Part shown: positions 25,349 to 36,063 of the stretch, piece after piece
Position numbering within the stretch: position 1 is the stretch's first letter
Layout: every line of letters begins with the position of its first letter
DNA from: Rhabdophis nuchalis
Lineage: Eukaryota; Chordata; Lepidosauria; Squamata; Natricidae
Assembly: GCA_039707465.1 (NCBI GenBank)
Contig: CM077648.1
Span: forward strand, 26,353,119-26,417,118
Direction: 5' to 3'
Length of the DNA: 64,000 nt
Position numbers and translations under genes: made by a program
Notes under the pieces: model-generated
Told to the model about the DNA's origin: nothing
The model's input: only the letters and a program-made list of their open reading frames with translations
Database searches by the model: none

Positions 25349-25495
25349 ACCAAGTGATTCAGTGGCTAAGACACTGAGCTTGTCAATCAGAAAGGTCTGC
25401 AGTTCGGTGGTTCAAATCCCTAGTACAGGTTTCCTGCGTGAGCAGGGTGTTGCATTAGATGACCTCCAAGGTCCCTGTTACTGTTACTGTTAGTT
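25349..25495 (+). mobile_element. Chimeric SINE: Sauria-type tRNA head, CR1-like tail
   Basis: The head (ttcagtggctaagacactga) carries an A-box-like segment and a perfect B box, ggttcaaatcc, at 25409-25419. It is the same head as the Sauria-type SINEs at 30241, 34945 and 37932. After ctagtacagg it switches to tgcgtgagcagggtgttg and gatgacctccaaggtccc, which is the CR1 3' end. It ends in a (TTACTG)n-like run. A CR1-like tail would let CR1 machinery move it (inference). Confidence 0.75.
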
Positions 25496-26131
25496 GTTAG
25501 AATGTAATAATTTCATTTAAAAGAGAGAGTTGAATCCAAGGCCTTGACTTCGGCAAGATTAGTATACTGGTATTAACTGGTATGTGTTTTCACATTTGTG
25601 ATTGTACCCTACCTTAAATTACGTTTCTATTTTTAAAAAAATATGAATTCATCCAAGGCTCAGAATATGATCTAAGTAAATTTTGTACAGAGTAAATGCT
25701 AGTGAAATGATAATACATCAAATTGTGGCATTAAGACCTAATCCTGCTTTCATTGTCAGTGGGGTTTTCTGCTGAAAAAAATATATGTAGAATATAAGAT
25801 TATGACCCATAATCTTAATTCAAGTAGTATCTTCCTAAATTATGAGCAAACTGAGAATTTTTTTCCTTTTTTAAATTTAAAGATGCTGTGCCTCTACATA
25901 TCAGAAAGAAAGACATTTCCCTGACAGCTTCTGCTTGGATTGGAATAGTTATGGATTCAGCATGTGTGTGTTGCAATCATATACAAATTTACTATAAATC
26001 TCACCTGTGAATAAGGGGGCTTGCCTAAAGGCTAACAGTTGCAACCCTAGGAACACTTCTAAATATGAAGCCCAATGATAACTCTTAATTCTATAACATC
26101 AATTAGAACCAACATGATTACATTTGTACCA
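25496..26131. other. Intronic sequence, nothing recognised
   Basis: AT-rich; no nameable feature. Confidence 0.5.
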
Positions 26132-26312
26132 GTGGCGGGATTCAATAAAAAATTTAAGTGAGTCACTGCAGTTGTTAAGTTAACAAGATGGTTGTTAAGT
26201 GAATCGGGCTTCCCCATTGACTTTACTTGTCAGAAGGCTGCAAAAGGGGATCATATGATCCTGGGTTACTGCAACCATCATAAATATGAACCAGTTGCAA
26301 AGCTCAGGTAAA
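26132..26312. mobile_element. hAT end fused to a TA-MITE fragment
   Basis: 26132-26156 (cagtggcgggattcaataaa) matches the left terminus of the hAT family at 28243. From about 26150 to 26312 the sequence matches the inverted interior of the TA element at 7033 (ggttgttaagtgaatcggg, cttgtcagaaggctgc). Both are partial. Confidence 0.6.
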
Positions 26313-27226
26313 TTCAAAGGATTCAAAGATTATGTATTTTTTCAACTGACTTCTTTCTTCATGTGATTTTAGTTCAATACAAAAGTAATATTATATTGAT
26401 TTCCCTTGTATGTCATGGAAACAAAATATGTAATCTTGGCTGAGCAAACTATTTACTCAGGCTAATAAAAAGATTCACATGGATAACAACAAACAAGCCA
26501 GAAAGATACGACTCTGTTGTAGTCCTGGATTCAAGTCTTATTTTTAAAAAAATAAAAACAGTAGTTATCTAGCCACAGATTCTCCCTATCTCGGAACACC
26601 ATGAGACAATGATTATATTTTATCAGACATTTCCAGAGCTTGAAGTAGACTTACAAGATAAAGAGACTGTTGTTGTCAAACATAATACTGTACGGGGAAA
26701 AAATCCCTATCAAATAGTAAAGTAGCAGAAAGTTAGAAACTACATGATAGGTGAACTACAGAATACATATAAAGACAAGAGCAAAATGCTGCAGGGACCT
26801 CTATATTAATAAACCTAAAGTAGATGTAATTTTAAAGTATACAAACACAGTAAAGACATAAAATTAAACAATCCACACATTACAGTATTCATCACATAGA
26901 CAACAGATCTCCGTCACGTACAGAGTTCCTACAGTTCTATTTCTATTAACCTGAACATTTTCCTTGGCTACTGAATTTGAATCAAAGTTGTGTTCAGATA
27001 AATTCAACTAACCAGTCTCTGTAAGTACATTTTTCAAAAATAGTGTTAACAGAAAATTTCAAACAGCATGAAATTCCCCAAATAAACACAGCAGTGGATG
27101 CTCAGGTATTTGTCACAAGATATGGAACACTTGTGATGACCAAGAAACGCATCAGGTATAACAAAGAGACTCTGTCTGAGTTACACTTTCCCACCTTCAA
27201 ATTAAATAGATATCCATCCATTCTGA
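26313..27226. other. Intronic sequence, nothing recognised
   Basis: AT-rich; no nameable feature. Confidence 0.5.
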
Positions 27227-27988
27227 GCTGTGGTGGCGCAGTGGTTAGAGTGCAGTACTGCAGGCTACTTCTGCTGCCTGCAATTTGGCAATTCAAATCT
27301 CACCAGGCTCAAGGTTGATGCAGCCTTCCATTCTTCTGAGATGGGAAAAATGAGGACCCAGATTGTTGGGTGGCAATTTGCTGACTCTGAAAACCACTTA
27401 GAGAGGGCTGCAAAGCACACTAAAGCAGTAGATGTCTAAGTCAGCGATGGCAAACCTTTTTTGGCTTGCATGCCAAAAGTGGGGGGAGCGTAGGGCGGTC
27501 ATGCACAGTTGTGCCACACCCATAATGCTATGCGCTTAACCCCAGTGTGCATGCGCGCGTGACCAATGCCCCCCCCCCATTTTTGGCGTGTTTTTTTTGC
27601 CCTCTCCAGGCTCCAGAGGCTTTATAGGAGCCTGGGGAGGGTGAAAACAGACTCCCTGCCCCCGCCCACAGAGGCCCTCTGGAGGCTTCAGGAGCGTCCC
27701 TGAAGCCTCTGGAGTGCAAAAAACCAGCCCTACAAGCAAACTGGAAGTCTGTTTCCAAATTTCCGGTTTGTCCATAGGGCTGGTTTTTCATGCTCCAGAG
27801 GTTTCCTGAAGCCTCCAGAGGGCAAAAAATGGCCTCAAAATAAGGTTGAAATCAGCTGGCCAGCGTGCGCATGTGCACTGAACACCTGACAGGGCAACGC
27901 CTCACGTGCCCTGACATATGGCTCCGCATGCCACATGTGGCACCTGTGCCATAGTTTCACCATCACAGGTCTAAGTGCTATTGCTATT
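27227..27988 (+). mobile_element. tRNA-headed SINE with L2/MIR-like tail, split by a hAT
   Basis: Head gtggcgcagtggttagagtg with B-box-like caattcaaatctcacc, body (gcagccttccattcttc, attgttgggtggcaattt) and tail (gtctaagtgctattgcta). A 527-bp hAT element separates 27441 from 27969. The short open frames over the head are not genes. Confidence 0.85.
27442..27968. mobile_element. hAT-type non-autonomous element (527 bp) inside a SINE
   Basis: Ends cagcgatggcaaaccttttt and tagtttcaccatcacag are inverted. The SINE word gtctaagt is repeated exactly at 27434-27441 and 27969-27976. GC-rich interior with two frames in opposite register, neither resembling a transposase. Confidence 0.9.
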
Positions 27989-28126
27989 CTTCAGCTAACA
28001 CAACAATTTCTAATAGTTTGTGTGCAATTCTTTATGTGAAGTGTGGTTAAAACAACCACAGATAAGGGTTTTTGAGGAAAACCTAGGTGGGTCCAATTGT
28101 AGGAGTTTGGCTTGGATTCTCTAGGG

Positions 28127-28579
28127 CAGTGTTTCCCACTTTTTCCTTCATTACTCAAAACCACTTATTAGGAAGTCCTTTTTATCCAATCCTGATAAAT
28201 CACTTTGTCAATTTAATGTGCCTGCTGTGATTGGGGAATGGGCAGTAGTGGGATTCAAAAAATTTTACTACCGATTCTGTGGGCGTGACATGGTGGGCGT
28301 GGCTTGGTGTGTGTGGCAGGGGAAGGATATTGCAAAATCCCCATTTCCTCCTGATCAGCTGGGATTCGGGAGGTAGAAAATAGATGGGGGTGGGGCCAGT
28401 CAGAGGTGGTATTTACCGGTTCTCTGAACTACTCAAAGTTTCGGCTACCGGTTCTCCAGAACTGGTCAGAACCTGCTGAATACTACCTCTGGTAATGGGT
28501 AATGGGTTTGTGTGTGACTACCCCAAAAAAAACACTTTTGTCCAATTTTGGGTAATCTATCAACATTTGGAAATCACTG
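28127..28579. mobile_element. Probable older hAT element hosting a younger one
   Basis: Ends cagtgtttcccac and ggaaatcactg are imperfect inverted copies. The flanks (ctctaggg, ctccaagt) agree at only 5 of 8 positions, so the call is tentative. A younger hAT (28243-28491) sits inside. Confidence 0.5.
28243..28491. mobile_element. hAT-type MITE (249 bp), family of the 39429 copy
   Basis: Ends cagtagtgggattcaaaaaa and tgaatactacctctg are inverted. Flanking 8-mers ggaatggg (28235-28242) and gtaatggg (28492-28499) match at 7 of 8 positions. Contains 'tgggcgtg' repeats typical of the family, in the opposite orientation to 10876 and 39429. Confidence 0.85.
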
Positions 28580-29210
28580 CTCCAAGTTGATTTCTCTGCC
28601 CTCCCTCTCATACCCTATTTACATAACACCCCATTAAAATAAAGTAAAGTAAAGGAATAATGGCATACAAAATCATGGCAAAAATAGTCCCAGAAAACAC
28701 AGAGACAGACCCACCCACGTTTGTTTAAATCTTGCAGAAGAACTAAAACTCAGATCGATTGTTATTGTATTTCAAGTGGGAAGAGAGAGTGACGGTTTTT
28801 GACAAATATATACAGAAACTACCAATAAACAAACAAAGCCCAGTTCAGTATCCTGGCTATTTTCTGGACCCTGCATAGAGAACAATAATCTGCAGCATTT
28901 AAAGTTAACATATGTTTCAACGTATTGTCAAAAAGACCCCTCATCTTCCTCAGATAAAAATCATAGAAATTTAGTCATTTCAGACCATTGTAAAGCAGAA
29001 TTAGATTAATAAAACCATTCTTCTCTTACTGTCAGAAGTTCTGTGGCCTGTTCTCCTTTCTTGATCAAAAGTCTAGAGAAAACTTGGTATCAAAACAGGG
29101 AGTCTAGATGACAGGTATGAAAGGAACTTAAGAAACAAAATGCCAATGAAGAAAATGTTGAGGAGGAAGCTAGCTAGTGACCAGAAGGAAAGGGGCATGA
29201 TATCAACATC
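28580..29210. other. Intronic sequence, nothing recognised
   Basis: No nameable feature. Confidence 0.5.
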
Positions 29211-29364
29211 GAGGAGGAGGAGGAGGAGGAGGAGGAGGAGGAGGAGGAGGAGGAGGAGGAGGAGGAGGAGGAGGAGGAGAAGAAGAAGAAGAAGAAGAAG
29301 AAGAAGAAGAAGAAGAAGAAGAAGAAGAAGAAGAAGAAGAAGAAGAAGAAGAAGAAGAAGAAGA
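29211..29364. repeat. Compound (GGA)n-(GAA)n microsatellite
   Basis: About 23 GGA units (29211-29278) run directly into about 28 GAA units (29279-29364). A pure purine strand of about 154 bp. One frame translates as a long poly-arginine run, which is an artefact. Confidence 0.97.
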
Positions 29365-30240
29365 GCCTTTGATCACACTTCAGTTCAAAACAACAGGTAG
29401 CAAAGTATTATGAATTTTACATGTCTTGAAGCTGTGGTGGGATAGTGTCAATTTAAGGAGGAGAATGGTACTTTAATATTAGTCTTATTACTGATCACTT
29501 GTTTGTTTAGCTCATTGGCTGGGGTCTGGGTAGAGATGAAAAAAAGGATAAACATTGAAATTATATTAAAATAAAAGTAGAACAGGTTTACAATGATCAA
29601 TATGCTCATCATGTCATATATCAGCTCCACATATGAGATCATAGGAATTATAAAGGAAGTAGGATATTCTAATTAAATTCACTTCATCCAGAACATACAT
29701 TACTGTATATACACAGTAATATGCATCTACAGCCCAATCAGAATATCCCTTCTAGTGTATAGAAATAATAAAAATACATACTTTTTTCATTTTTCAGAGC
29801 ATGCAAAATTAAATTAAAACACCACACCTGTTTTTTATTATGATTTAAAGATTCTTATACTAGCATAATATTATCTTCATCAAAACATTTGCTTACTTGC
29901 TTATATTCCAATATCTCTATTTGAAAAACAATTCAGAACAAAGGTTTGACAATTGACAAACATATATTCAAAGTTTACAGTTACCAGCATTTTAAATATT
30001 AATTGAGCCAATTAAAAAAAATCACCCTTTTTACTCTTTATTTTTGATCTGTAGGATTAGCATGATGATCAAACATATTTTATGTAGCATTTTTACTTGG
30101 ATATTAATACCTAAGGTATATTAATACCTTAGCATAATTTTAGTTGGATATTAATACTTTTCAAAGTTCAAATATGGGCATATCACAATAAAATTTCTAT
30201 GATTAATATATTTAAATACGTTTCAAGATATTTTAGGTAA
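29365..30240. other. Intronic sequence, nothing recognised
   Basis: AT-rich; no nameable feature. TTAATACCTTAG-type words are repeated locally at about 30107-30160. Confidence 0.5.
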
Positions 30241-30584
30241 ATGTAAAGGTTCCCCTTGCGCATGTGTGCTAGTCGTTCCCAACTCTAGGGAACGGTGCTT
30301 ATCTCCATTTCAAAGCCGAAGATCCCGCGCTGTCTGAAGATGTCTCCATGTGGCCAGCATGACTAAATGCCAGAGGCGCACAGAGTGCTGTTACCTTCCT
30401 ACCAAAGGTTGTTCCTGTTTTTTCTACTTGCATTTTTACATCCTATTGAACTGCTAGGTTGGCAGAAGCTGGGAGAAATAACAGGAGCTCACTTCGTTAC
30501 GCGGTGCTAGGAATTCGAGCCGCCAAACTGCCAATTTTTCTGATTGACAAGTTCAGCATCTTAGCCACTGAGTCACCATATCCC
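30241..30584 (-). mobile_element. Sauria-type SINE, near full length
   Basis: On the minus strand it has the tRNA-like head (agtggctaagatgctgaact), a B-box region, the middle block with 'cagcttctgccaacctagca', and an 'aacctttac'-type end. Typical length is about 340 bp. It shares head and body with 34945-35275 and 37932-38222. Confidence 0.9.
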
Positions 30585-30647
30585 TTTTTATAAATAACAC
30601 ATACATTTGAAAAACACATCCTCAGATATATATAATTAATATAATAA

Positions 30648-30937
30648 ATATAATATAATATAATATAATATAATATAATATAATATAATATAATATAATA
30701 TAATATAATATAATATAATATAATATAATATAATATAATATAATATAATATAATAATATAATATAATATAATATAATATAATATAATATAATATAATAAT
30801 ATAATATAATATAATATAATATAATATAATATAATAATATAATATAATATAATATAATATAATATAATATAATATAATATAATATAATATAATATAATAT
30901 AATATAATATAATATAATATAATATAATATAATATAA
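30648..30937. repeat. (ATAAT)n pentanucleotide microsatellite, about 290 bp
   Basis: About 58 units of ATAAT/TAATA. The phase is shifted at about 30751, 30797 and 30834, where an extra AAT triplet interrupts the array. An open frame of I/L/Y repeats on the minus strand is an artefact. Confidence 0.97.
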
Positions 30938-31235
30938 TTAATATAATAAATATATGCTCATTAAGAAACCATAATTGCTTGCAGATTTCTTTTAGCAATA
31001 TGCTCAAAAGCAAATGAGTTGCTCTCTACAATATGCCCCTTTTGGTGTCTAAGAATTATAATTAACATTTCTTGGGGGAAGAGCTAAGAACTACAAAGTG
31101 GAAGGAGCCATATTACACATGGGCAAGGCTGGGTTTGGGAGATTCTTCTTGATTTGTGCTATTTTAACATAATCTGTAGTTTTCAGGTATTTTCCACCTA
31201 AATTACTATCAATTTTCACCAGTCATGGTATGAGG

Positions 31236-31304
31236 AACTTCCCTTCGGGGAGTCCCTTCGGGGAGAGAGAGCGGGTTATAAATAAAATTATTATTATTAT
31301 TATT
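31236..31304 (+). mobile_element. L2-type LINE 3' tail fragment
   Basis: 'cttcggggagtcccttcggg' twice in tandem, then gcgggttataaataaa and (ATT)n. Matches the 3' end of the L2-clade copy at 46309-46368. Confidence 0.7.
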
Positions 31305-31451
31305 ACAAGATACAAACATGTTTCCAGATACAGATAGCTGATTTCTGGAGTAATAAGTGAAATGGTTTTCAGATTATTTTATTCTCCAAAGCACCTTCAC
31401 ATTCCTCCATGCACCATCATACAATAATGGTAGGTTGGACATGCTCTTGGC

Positions 31452-31541
31452 CAATGTTTCTCAATCTTGGCAACTGTGAGCTGTAATGGACCTCACTTCC
31501 CATAACTCCTCAGCTAGAAATTTCAAGAGTGAAAAACACTG
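31452..31541. mobile_element. Short hAT-type MITE remnant (90 bp)
   Basis: Ends caatgtttctcaatcttggc and gaaaaacactg are imperfect inverted copies. Flanks ctcttggc and ctctaagc match at 6 of 8 positions. Confidence 0.55.
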
Positions 31542-33118
31542 CTCTAAGCCCTGATCCCAGGTACATTTTCTGTCTCTGATTCCAATATCCTTACATTATT
31601 CCACTTATCTGCAGCAAAGAAGCTACAGTATATACATGCAGAACCCTAGACTTATTCCATAATGTTTGTATGAATGAAATATAAGCTGCTTTAATGACCT
31701 AACTACCAAATTAATATTATTCCTAATATATCCCTGAAAAGGTCAATACTTCTCTTTAAGTCTTGATGGTGAAATAGTTTCTAGGATCCACTTTTTTATG
31801 TTAGCATCATCCTGGCACAGAGTACATCATAAATAAATAACTGTAATAGCCTATTTGCCAGTCTAACTGCAAAATCAGCACTCTAATTTCTGAAGATAGT
31901 TAAAAAATATATACACATAAACAGTACCGTACTGCAACTTTTTTTTAAAAGGGAAGTAATAAATTCCCACCATTATTGATCTCATTTTTACGGACTCAAA
32001 CATTTTAAAATTGCTATTTCAAAAATACACGCACAAATGCAACACAAATGCACATATTCTACAATGCAAATTAAAAAACAGTTATTAACTAAAGTTTTGT
32101 TTAGTTTTAACTTGTACACTTGACTTTCTCCCTTTTTTCAATAAGGCAAGTCACAGATAATGACTTCTACTGTATAGTAACAGAATGAATCTACTCCTGA
32201 AATGCAAACATTTCTGGAATGCTTCATTTACTATGTTCATTCACTGAACATTGTTAAATACATTTATTGGGAAATAAGCTTCTAAGTGCTTTAAAATAGA
32301 TGAATAAACAGCATGAGCCTATGAACATTTTTCTACTTAAAGCAAGCCACAATTCAATATGATTTAATGCTAAATAAATATGAAAAGCATTTTAGCTTCA
32401 TAACCTTCATTTAATGCTTATTTACTTAAAAGTGCATCCCACTGGGTTCAATTATTCTTTATTTATTTAAGTCATTTTTATATCATTTTCTATGTTAAAA
32501 AACATCACACTGGCTCATGACAGACAGAAACCCAAGGGATTGTAGTCACACAGTGCAATCAGATATATTTGTACTAAAAAAGAAATCATTGAATTCAATA
32601 GGGCTTCCTCTCTGGTAAGGAAGTATTAAAATGACTGATTGTAACCTTAAACAGGATTTCCTAGGGAATGAGTCCTATAAAAATTATTGTGCTTTAAACA
32701 AGAAAGTTTAAACTCACGTTGAACAGATTAAGATCATACTGGTTCAAGGCCTTACTAAACGTTACAGACAATAAGATTTGTTTTGCTGTATTTTGTTTAT
32801 GATTCTCCTTAACCATTATTGTACAACCTTATCCATGCCTACCCAGAAATATCTCACTGAATTAAAGTAACTTCCTTTGCAGGAATGGAGCGGGAGGTAA
32901 GAAATTACCTAGCATAATTAATATTTTCCCTAATCTTTTGATTATATTAATTTCTCTGTACAGTATTTTATTCCTGAGTCTTTCGCCAATAAAATAGTCA
33001 AAGGAACAGTGAGAACACATTGTTCAATATCTGGCAATACTGAATATACATCTATACATACTACATAAAAGCAGCGTCAAATTGTTTTAGAATATTTTTA
33101 AATGCTCTTCTCATTTAC
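31542..33118. other. 3' side of exon 2: start of intron 2
   Basis: AT-rich sequence downstream (minus strand) of the exon 2 donor. No further Gly-X-Y coding segment was found here. Confidence 0.5.
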
Positions 33119-33188
33119 CTGGTGGGCAGTTGCATTCTGAAGAGGCTTCTCTTACGGTTCTGATTTTTGCCATATGTTCATAGGTCTT
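33119..33188 (-). CDS. COL25A1: Collagen XXV-like (COL25A1) coding exon 2
   Basis: A 70-bp internal exon on the minus strand. The acceptor (ttctttttcttccctatag) lies just upstream of 33188 and the donor gtaaatg starts at 33118. It encodes 23 residues plus one base, beginning KTYEHMAKIR and ending SSECNCPP, then the G of a glycine codon (phase 1). Exon 1 ends in phase 0, so the join keeps frame. The words EHMAKIR and SECNCP are, from my knowledge of the family, characteristic of COL25A1 just before its first collagen domain. R-T-V-R followed by EA fits a furin-type R-X-X-R site; known collagen XXV is shed from the membrane by furin cleavage here. The Cys pair probably links the trimer. The next exon, which should start Gly-X-Y repeats, was not found in the window. 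Confidence 0.88.
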
Positions 33189-33308
33189 CTATAGGGAAGA
33201 AAAAGAACATCTGAAAAACGTTCATTTGCAGCAAAAGCTGAATGAGAGAACTAGTGTCAAATCTGTCCTACAATATTTATGAGTAAATATACAATGAACT
33301 GATATTAT

Positions 33309-33746
33309 ATGCGAGACCGTCTCCTGCTCCATACATCCCTTAGACCGATACGCTCCCACAGAGAGGGCCTTCTCAGGGTGCCGTCGGCCGGACAATGCCG
33401 ACTGGCGACACCCAGGGGAAGGGCCTTCTCTGTGGCGGGCCCTGTCCTGTGGAACGACCTACCCCCAGAACTCCGTACCATCACTGACCTCCGCCTCTTC
33501 CGCCAGTGTTTAAAAACACACCCCTTTCATCAAGCCGGCCTAACATAACCTCCGCTGGGACTAGTGTAGATACTTTTATTTGGGGATTTTAATTGGTTTT
33601 AATTGGTTTTAGCGCAGGACTGATATTTAATTGGTTTTTAAACCTTTTGTATTATTTTGTATGTATTTTAAATTCCTGTGCACCGCCCTGGCTCCTTTTG
33701 GAGAAGGGCGGGATATACATTTAACAAATAAATAAATAAATAAATA
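33309..33746 (+). mobile_element. L2-clade LINE 3'-end fragment in intron 1
   Basis: Frame 33309-33548 encodes the last 79 residues of an L2-clade ORF2 (RDRLLLHTSLRPIRSHREGL ... FHQAGLT, stop). A 3' UTR follows, ending gagaagggcgggatatac and (TAAA)n. 5'-truncated. Lies in intron 1, antisense to the gene. Confidence 0.9.
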
Positions 33747-34944
33747 TTAGCGCATTTAATTTTTATTGTTAATCGACTGATCGCTTGCTCACTGTAATTG
33801 TTAACCACAACTTAAATCAGAAGTGAATCAAGCATATATTTCCAGATGTTCTTAAAGTCCAACTCTCTCATCCGTAATGATTGGCTATCCTGGCGGAGGA
33901 TATGATAAGCAATAGAGTTTAACAACTTCTGGAGTCACACCTATTGTTGTCCCTGATTCAAATATCACACATAAACTCAAAAAATAATAATAATACTAAG
34001 CAGCATCCATGTCCCCTTGTGCTGTCTCTTATGTATGAAAACAATTGTCTTTCCCCATAGTATTTATGCAGATACAGAGAATTTTGTTTGGGCAAATATC
34101 TGAAAATTAGAGATGAAAAGCAATGAATATTTTGTATATGCAGGTCAACTGGTCCTGGCTGCCCAATGAAACTTAAATATCTACTTTACAAACACATGTC
34201 TGGGTGGCACTCTCCTCAACCATAATGCTAAGCAAGAAATCCTCGTGTAAGAGATGAGCTCGAGGGAGGGGTCAGCCTGGTCATCTCCCACACATCATAA
34301 GAAAACAAAATGCAGTTGGAAGAATGTCATTCTGTAACATGTAACACGGAGCCCCGCTAATGTTACCGCTCTCTCTTTTTTCAAGCTATTCCTGGAATGC
34401 AACAAATGCCCCATATTGCCTCAAGTCCATAGCAGTCCACCGAGCACTATAATAACCCTTGTTTTAAAGAATTTTGTTCAGGCAACTGATAGCTACCACT
34501 TGTTTATTTAGTTTATGCAACCGAGCACAATTCCCATGTCCAGGCTCCGGGCAGCATACTTGTTTATAGATTCATGGTCCTCTTTTTCTTCTAAATTTTT
34601 GTGGGGCTGTGGGTGGTTGATAGTAATGATATCTTAAGAAAAAGTCCATATGAGCATAAGATACTCTTTGTTGTAACTGTTATTCTGCAACAGAACAACG
34701 CTAACAGAGAGAGAAGAACCTGTGATGGCATTCAAAAAAAGATTGAAGTGCAGTCTAACTTACATTGTCCTCAAATTAGTTAATGTAGATAAAACCAGTG
34801 TAGAGTAGTGGTTAGAGGGCTGAATTAGGATTTGGAAAATCCAGGTTTCAATCCTCAATTAGCCATGACATCAATGGGTCACATGGGGACAGCCATGGTT
34901 TTCTCACTTAATATTGAATGCCACATAGGAATATAAAGATAAAT
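33747..34944. other. Intron 1 interior, nothing recognised
   Basis: Mixed-composition sequence between the L2 fragment and a SINE. No exon or named repeat seen. Confidence 0.5.
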
Positions 34945-35275
34945 GTAAAGGTTCCCCTTGCACATACGTGGTAGTTGTTCCTGACTCTAGGGGGCAATGC
35001 TCATCTCCATTACAAAGCTGAAAAGCCAGTGCTGTCTGAAGACATCTCCGTGGTCATTCTGGCCGGCATGACTAAACACCGAAGGTGCACGGAATGCTGT
35101 TACCTTTCCAAGAAAGGTGGTCTCTATTCTTCTACTTGCATTTTTACATGCTTTCAAACTGCTAGGTTGGCAGAAGCTGGGACAAGTAATGGGAGCTCAT
35201 TCCATTATGCGGCACTAGGTATTCGAACCGCCGAGCTGCCAACCTTTCTGATCGACAAGCTCAGTACCTTAGCTT
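34945..35275 (-). mobile_element. Sauria-type SINE in intron 1
   Basis: Minus-strand copy with the head near 35275, 'cagcttctgccaacctagca' block, and an end reading aacctttac at 34945. About 330 bp. Frames reading through it are artefacts. Confidence 0.88.
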
Positions 35276-35745
35276 CCCTACATAGGAAGATACTGGGGTA
35301 TTACACATACTGTCCTGGTGCAGAAAAGGGGAGAAGTAAATGTAGCACCTACTACTACAAAGTGAATAAATTTGATTGTCTTCAATCAGACAATTCCTAA
35401 CAAAAGCATTTTTCTCTTCTACTTTCCCCATCATACCTGCTCCCACCACCACCAACAAGATGCGCACCATCTCTCTGACTGACGTTGCCTTTAGTTAAGG
35501 ACCAAGGCAGGAGTTAACAATGTGTGGACCTCCAGATGTTGCTGAGCTGGAGCTTCCATCACCCCTCAAAACTAGGTAGGCTAGAGCTCATTGACGTCTG
35601 GTTGCCTTGTATTTTCCTAGAGGGGACCTAGACCACCAATCCATTTCACAAACGCAGAGGTATCTCTGAACTGAGTGGCTGGCTAAAACAGCCTCTTTTC
35701 CTTGGGACGGCCAATCCCATCCTCCATTTTTCAGGGCCACCTCAC
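35276..35745 (-). other. Start of intron 1
   Basis: Begins (minus strand) with the donor GTGAGG at 35745. At about 35528-35572 'ctccagatgttgctgagctg' followed by 'cttccatcac' resembles one arm of a common squamate palindromic hAT repeat, too decayed to call. Confidence 0.5.
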
Positions 35746-36063
35746 CTGAGCCAGAAGTTGCTCCACTTTCTTCTGCATCAGGGAATTCAGCTGATCCAAA
35801 GAATAGCTGGGCAGCGACCGGTAGGACCCGGCAACTGCAGCAGCAGCGCCCATGTCCCCTTGCGCTGCCTCAATGGCAAAGACCCTGGCCTGAAGGTCGT
35901 TGGTCTTCATCCCCAGATAGACACAAGAAGCTATGGATCCCACAGAGAGAAGGAAGGCAGCCAGCAGAGAGTTGAAGGGCGGAGCAGACCTGAGGGAGCA
36001 GAAGCTCTGTCCGGCCAAGCAGCCGGCTTCCCCCTTGGCGTCGGGGTTTATTTTCCCCACCAT
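35746..36063 (-). CDS. COL25A1: Collagen XXV-like (COL25A1) coding exon 1
   Basis: An ATG at 36063 in strong context (A at -3, G at +4) opens 106 codons that end exactly at a CAG/GTGAGG donor (35746/35745), phase 0. Residues 1-29 form a short polar tail presumed cytoplasmic. Residues 30-52 are a hydrophobic signal-anchor (FNSLLAAFLLSVGSIASCVY) giving a type II membrane protein. Residues 57-106 look like a coiled coil (LQARVFAIEAAQG ... LMQKKVEQLLAQ) that would nucleate trimers. KTNDLQAR directly after the membrane segment and VEQLLAQ at the end match COL25A1 better than COL13A1 or COL23A1 as I remember them. An Ala-rich stretch at residues 73-78 interrupts the coiled coil. The gene continues into exon 2 at 33188. 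The start could be further upstream if a 5' exon exists. Confidence 0.85.

Noticed and set aside
25349..25425. tRNA gene suggested by good A and B boxes
   Set aside because: The segment continues into a CR1-like tail and matches SINE heads elsewhere in the window. It does not fold as a complete tRNA by eye.
29140..29400. Poly-arginine protein
   Set aside because: It is a translation of the (GGA)n(GAA)n microsatellite.
30636..31013. 125-codon I/L/Y repeat protein
   Set aside because: Translation of the (ATAAT)n array.
1..33118. Further collagen (Gly-X-Y) exons
   Set aside because: I looked on the minus strand for runs of glycine every third codon next to splice sites and found none. The next exon probably lies beyond the left edge, though a very short exon could be missed by eye.
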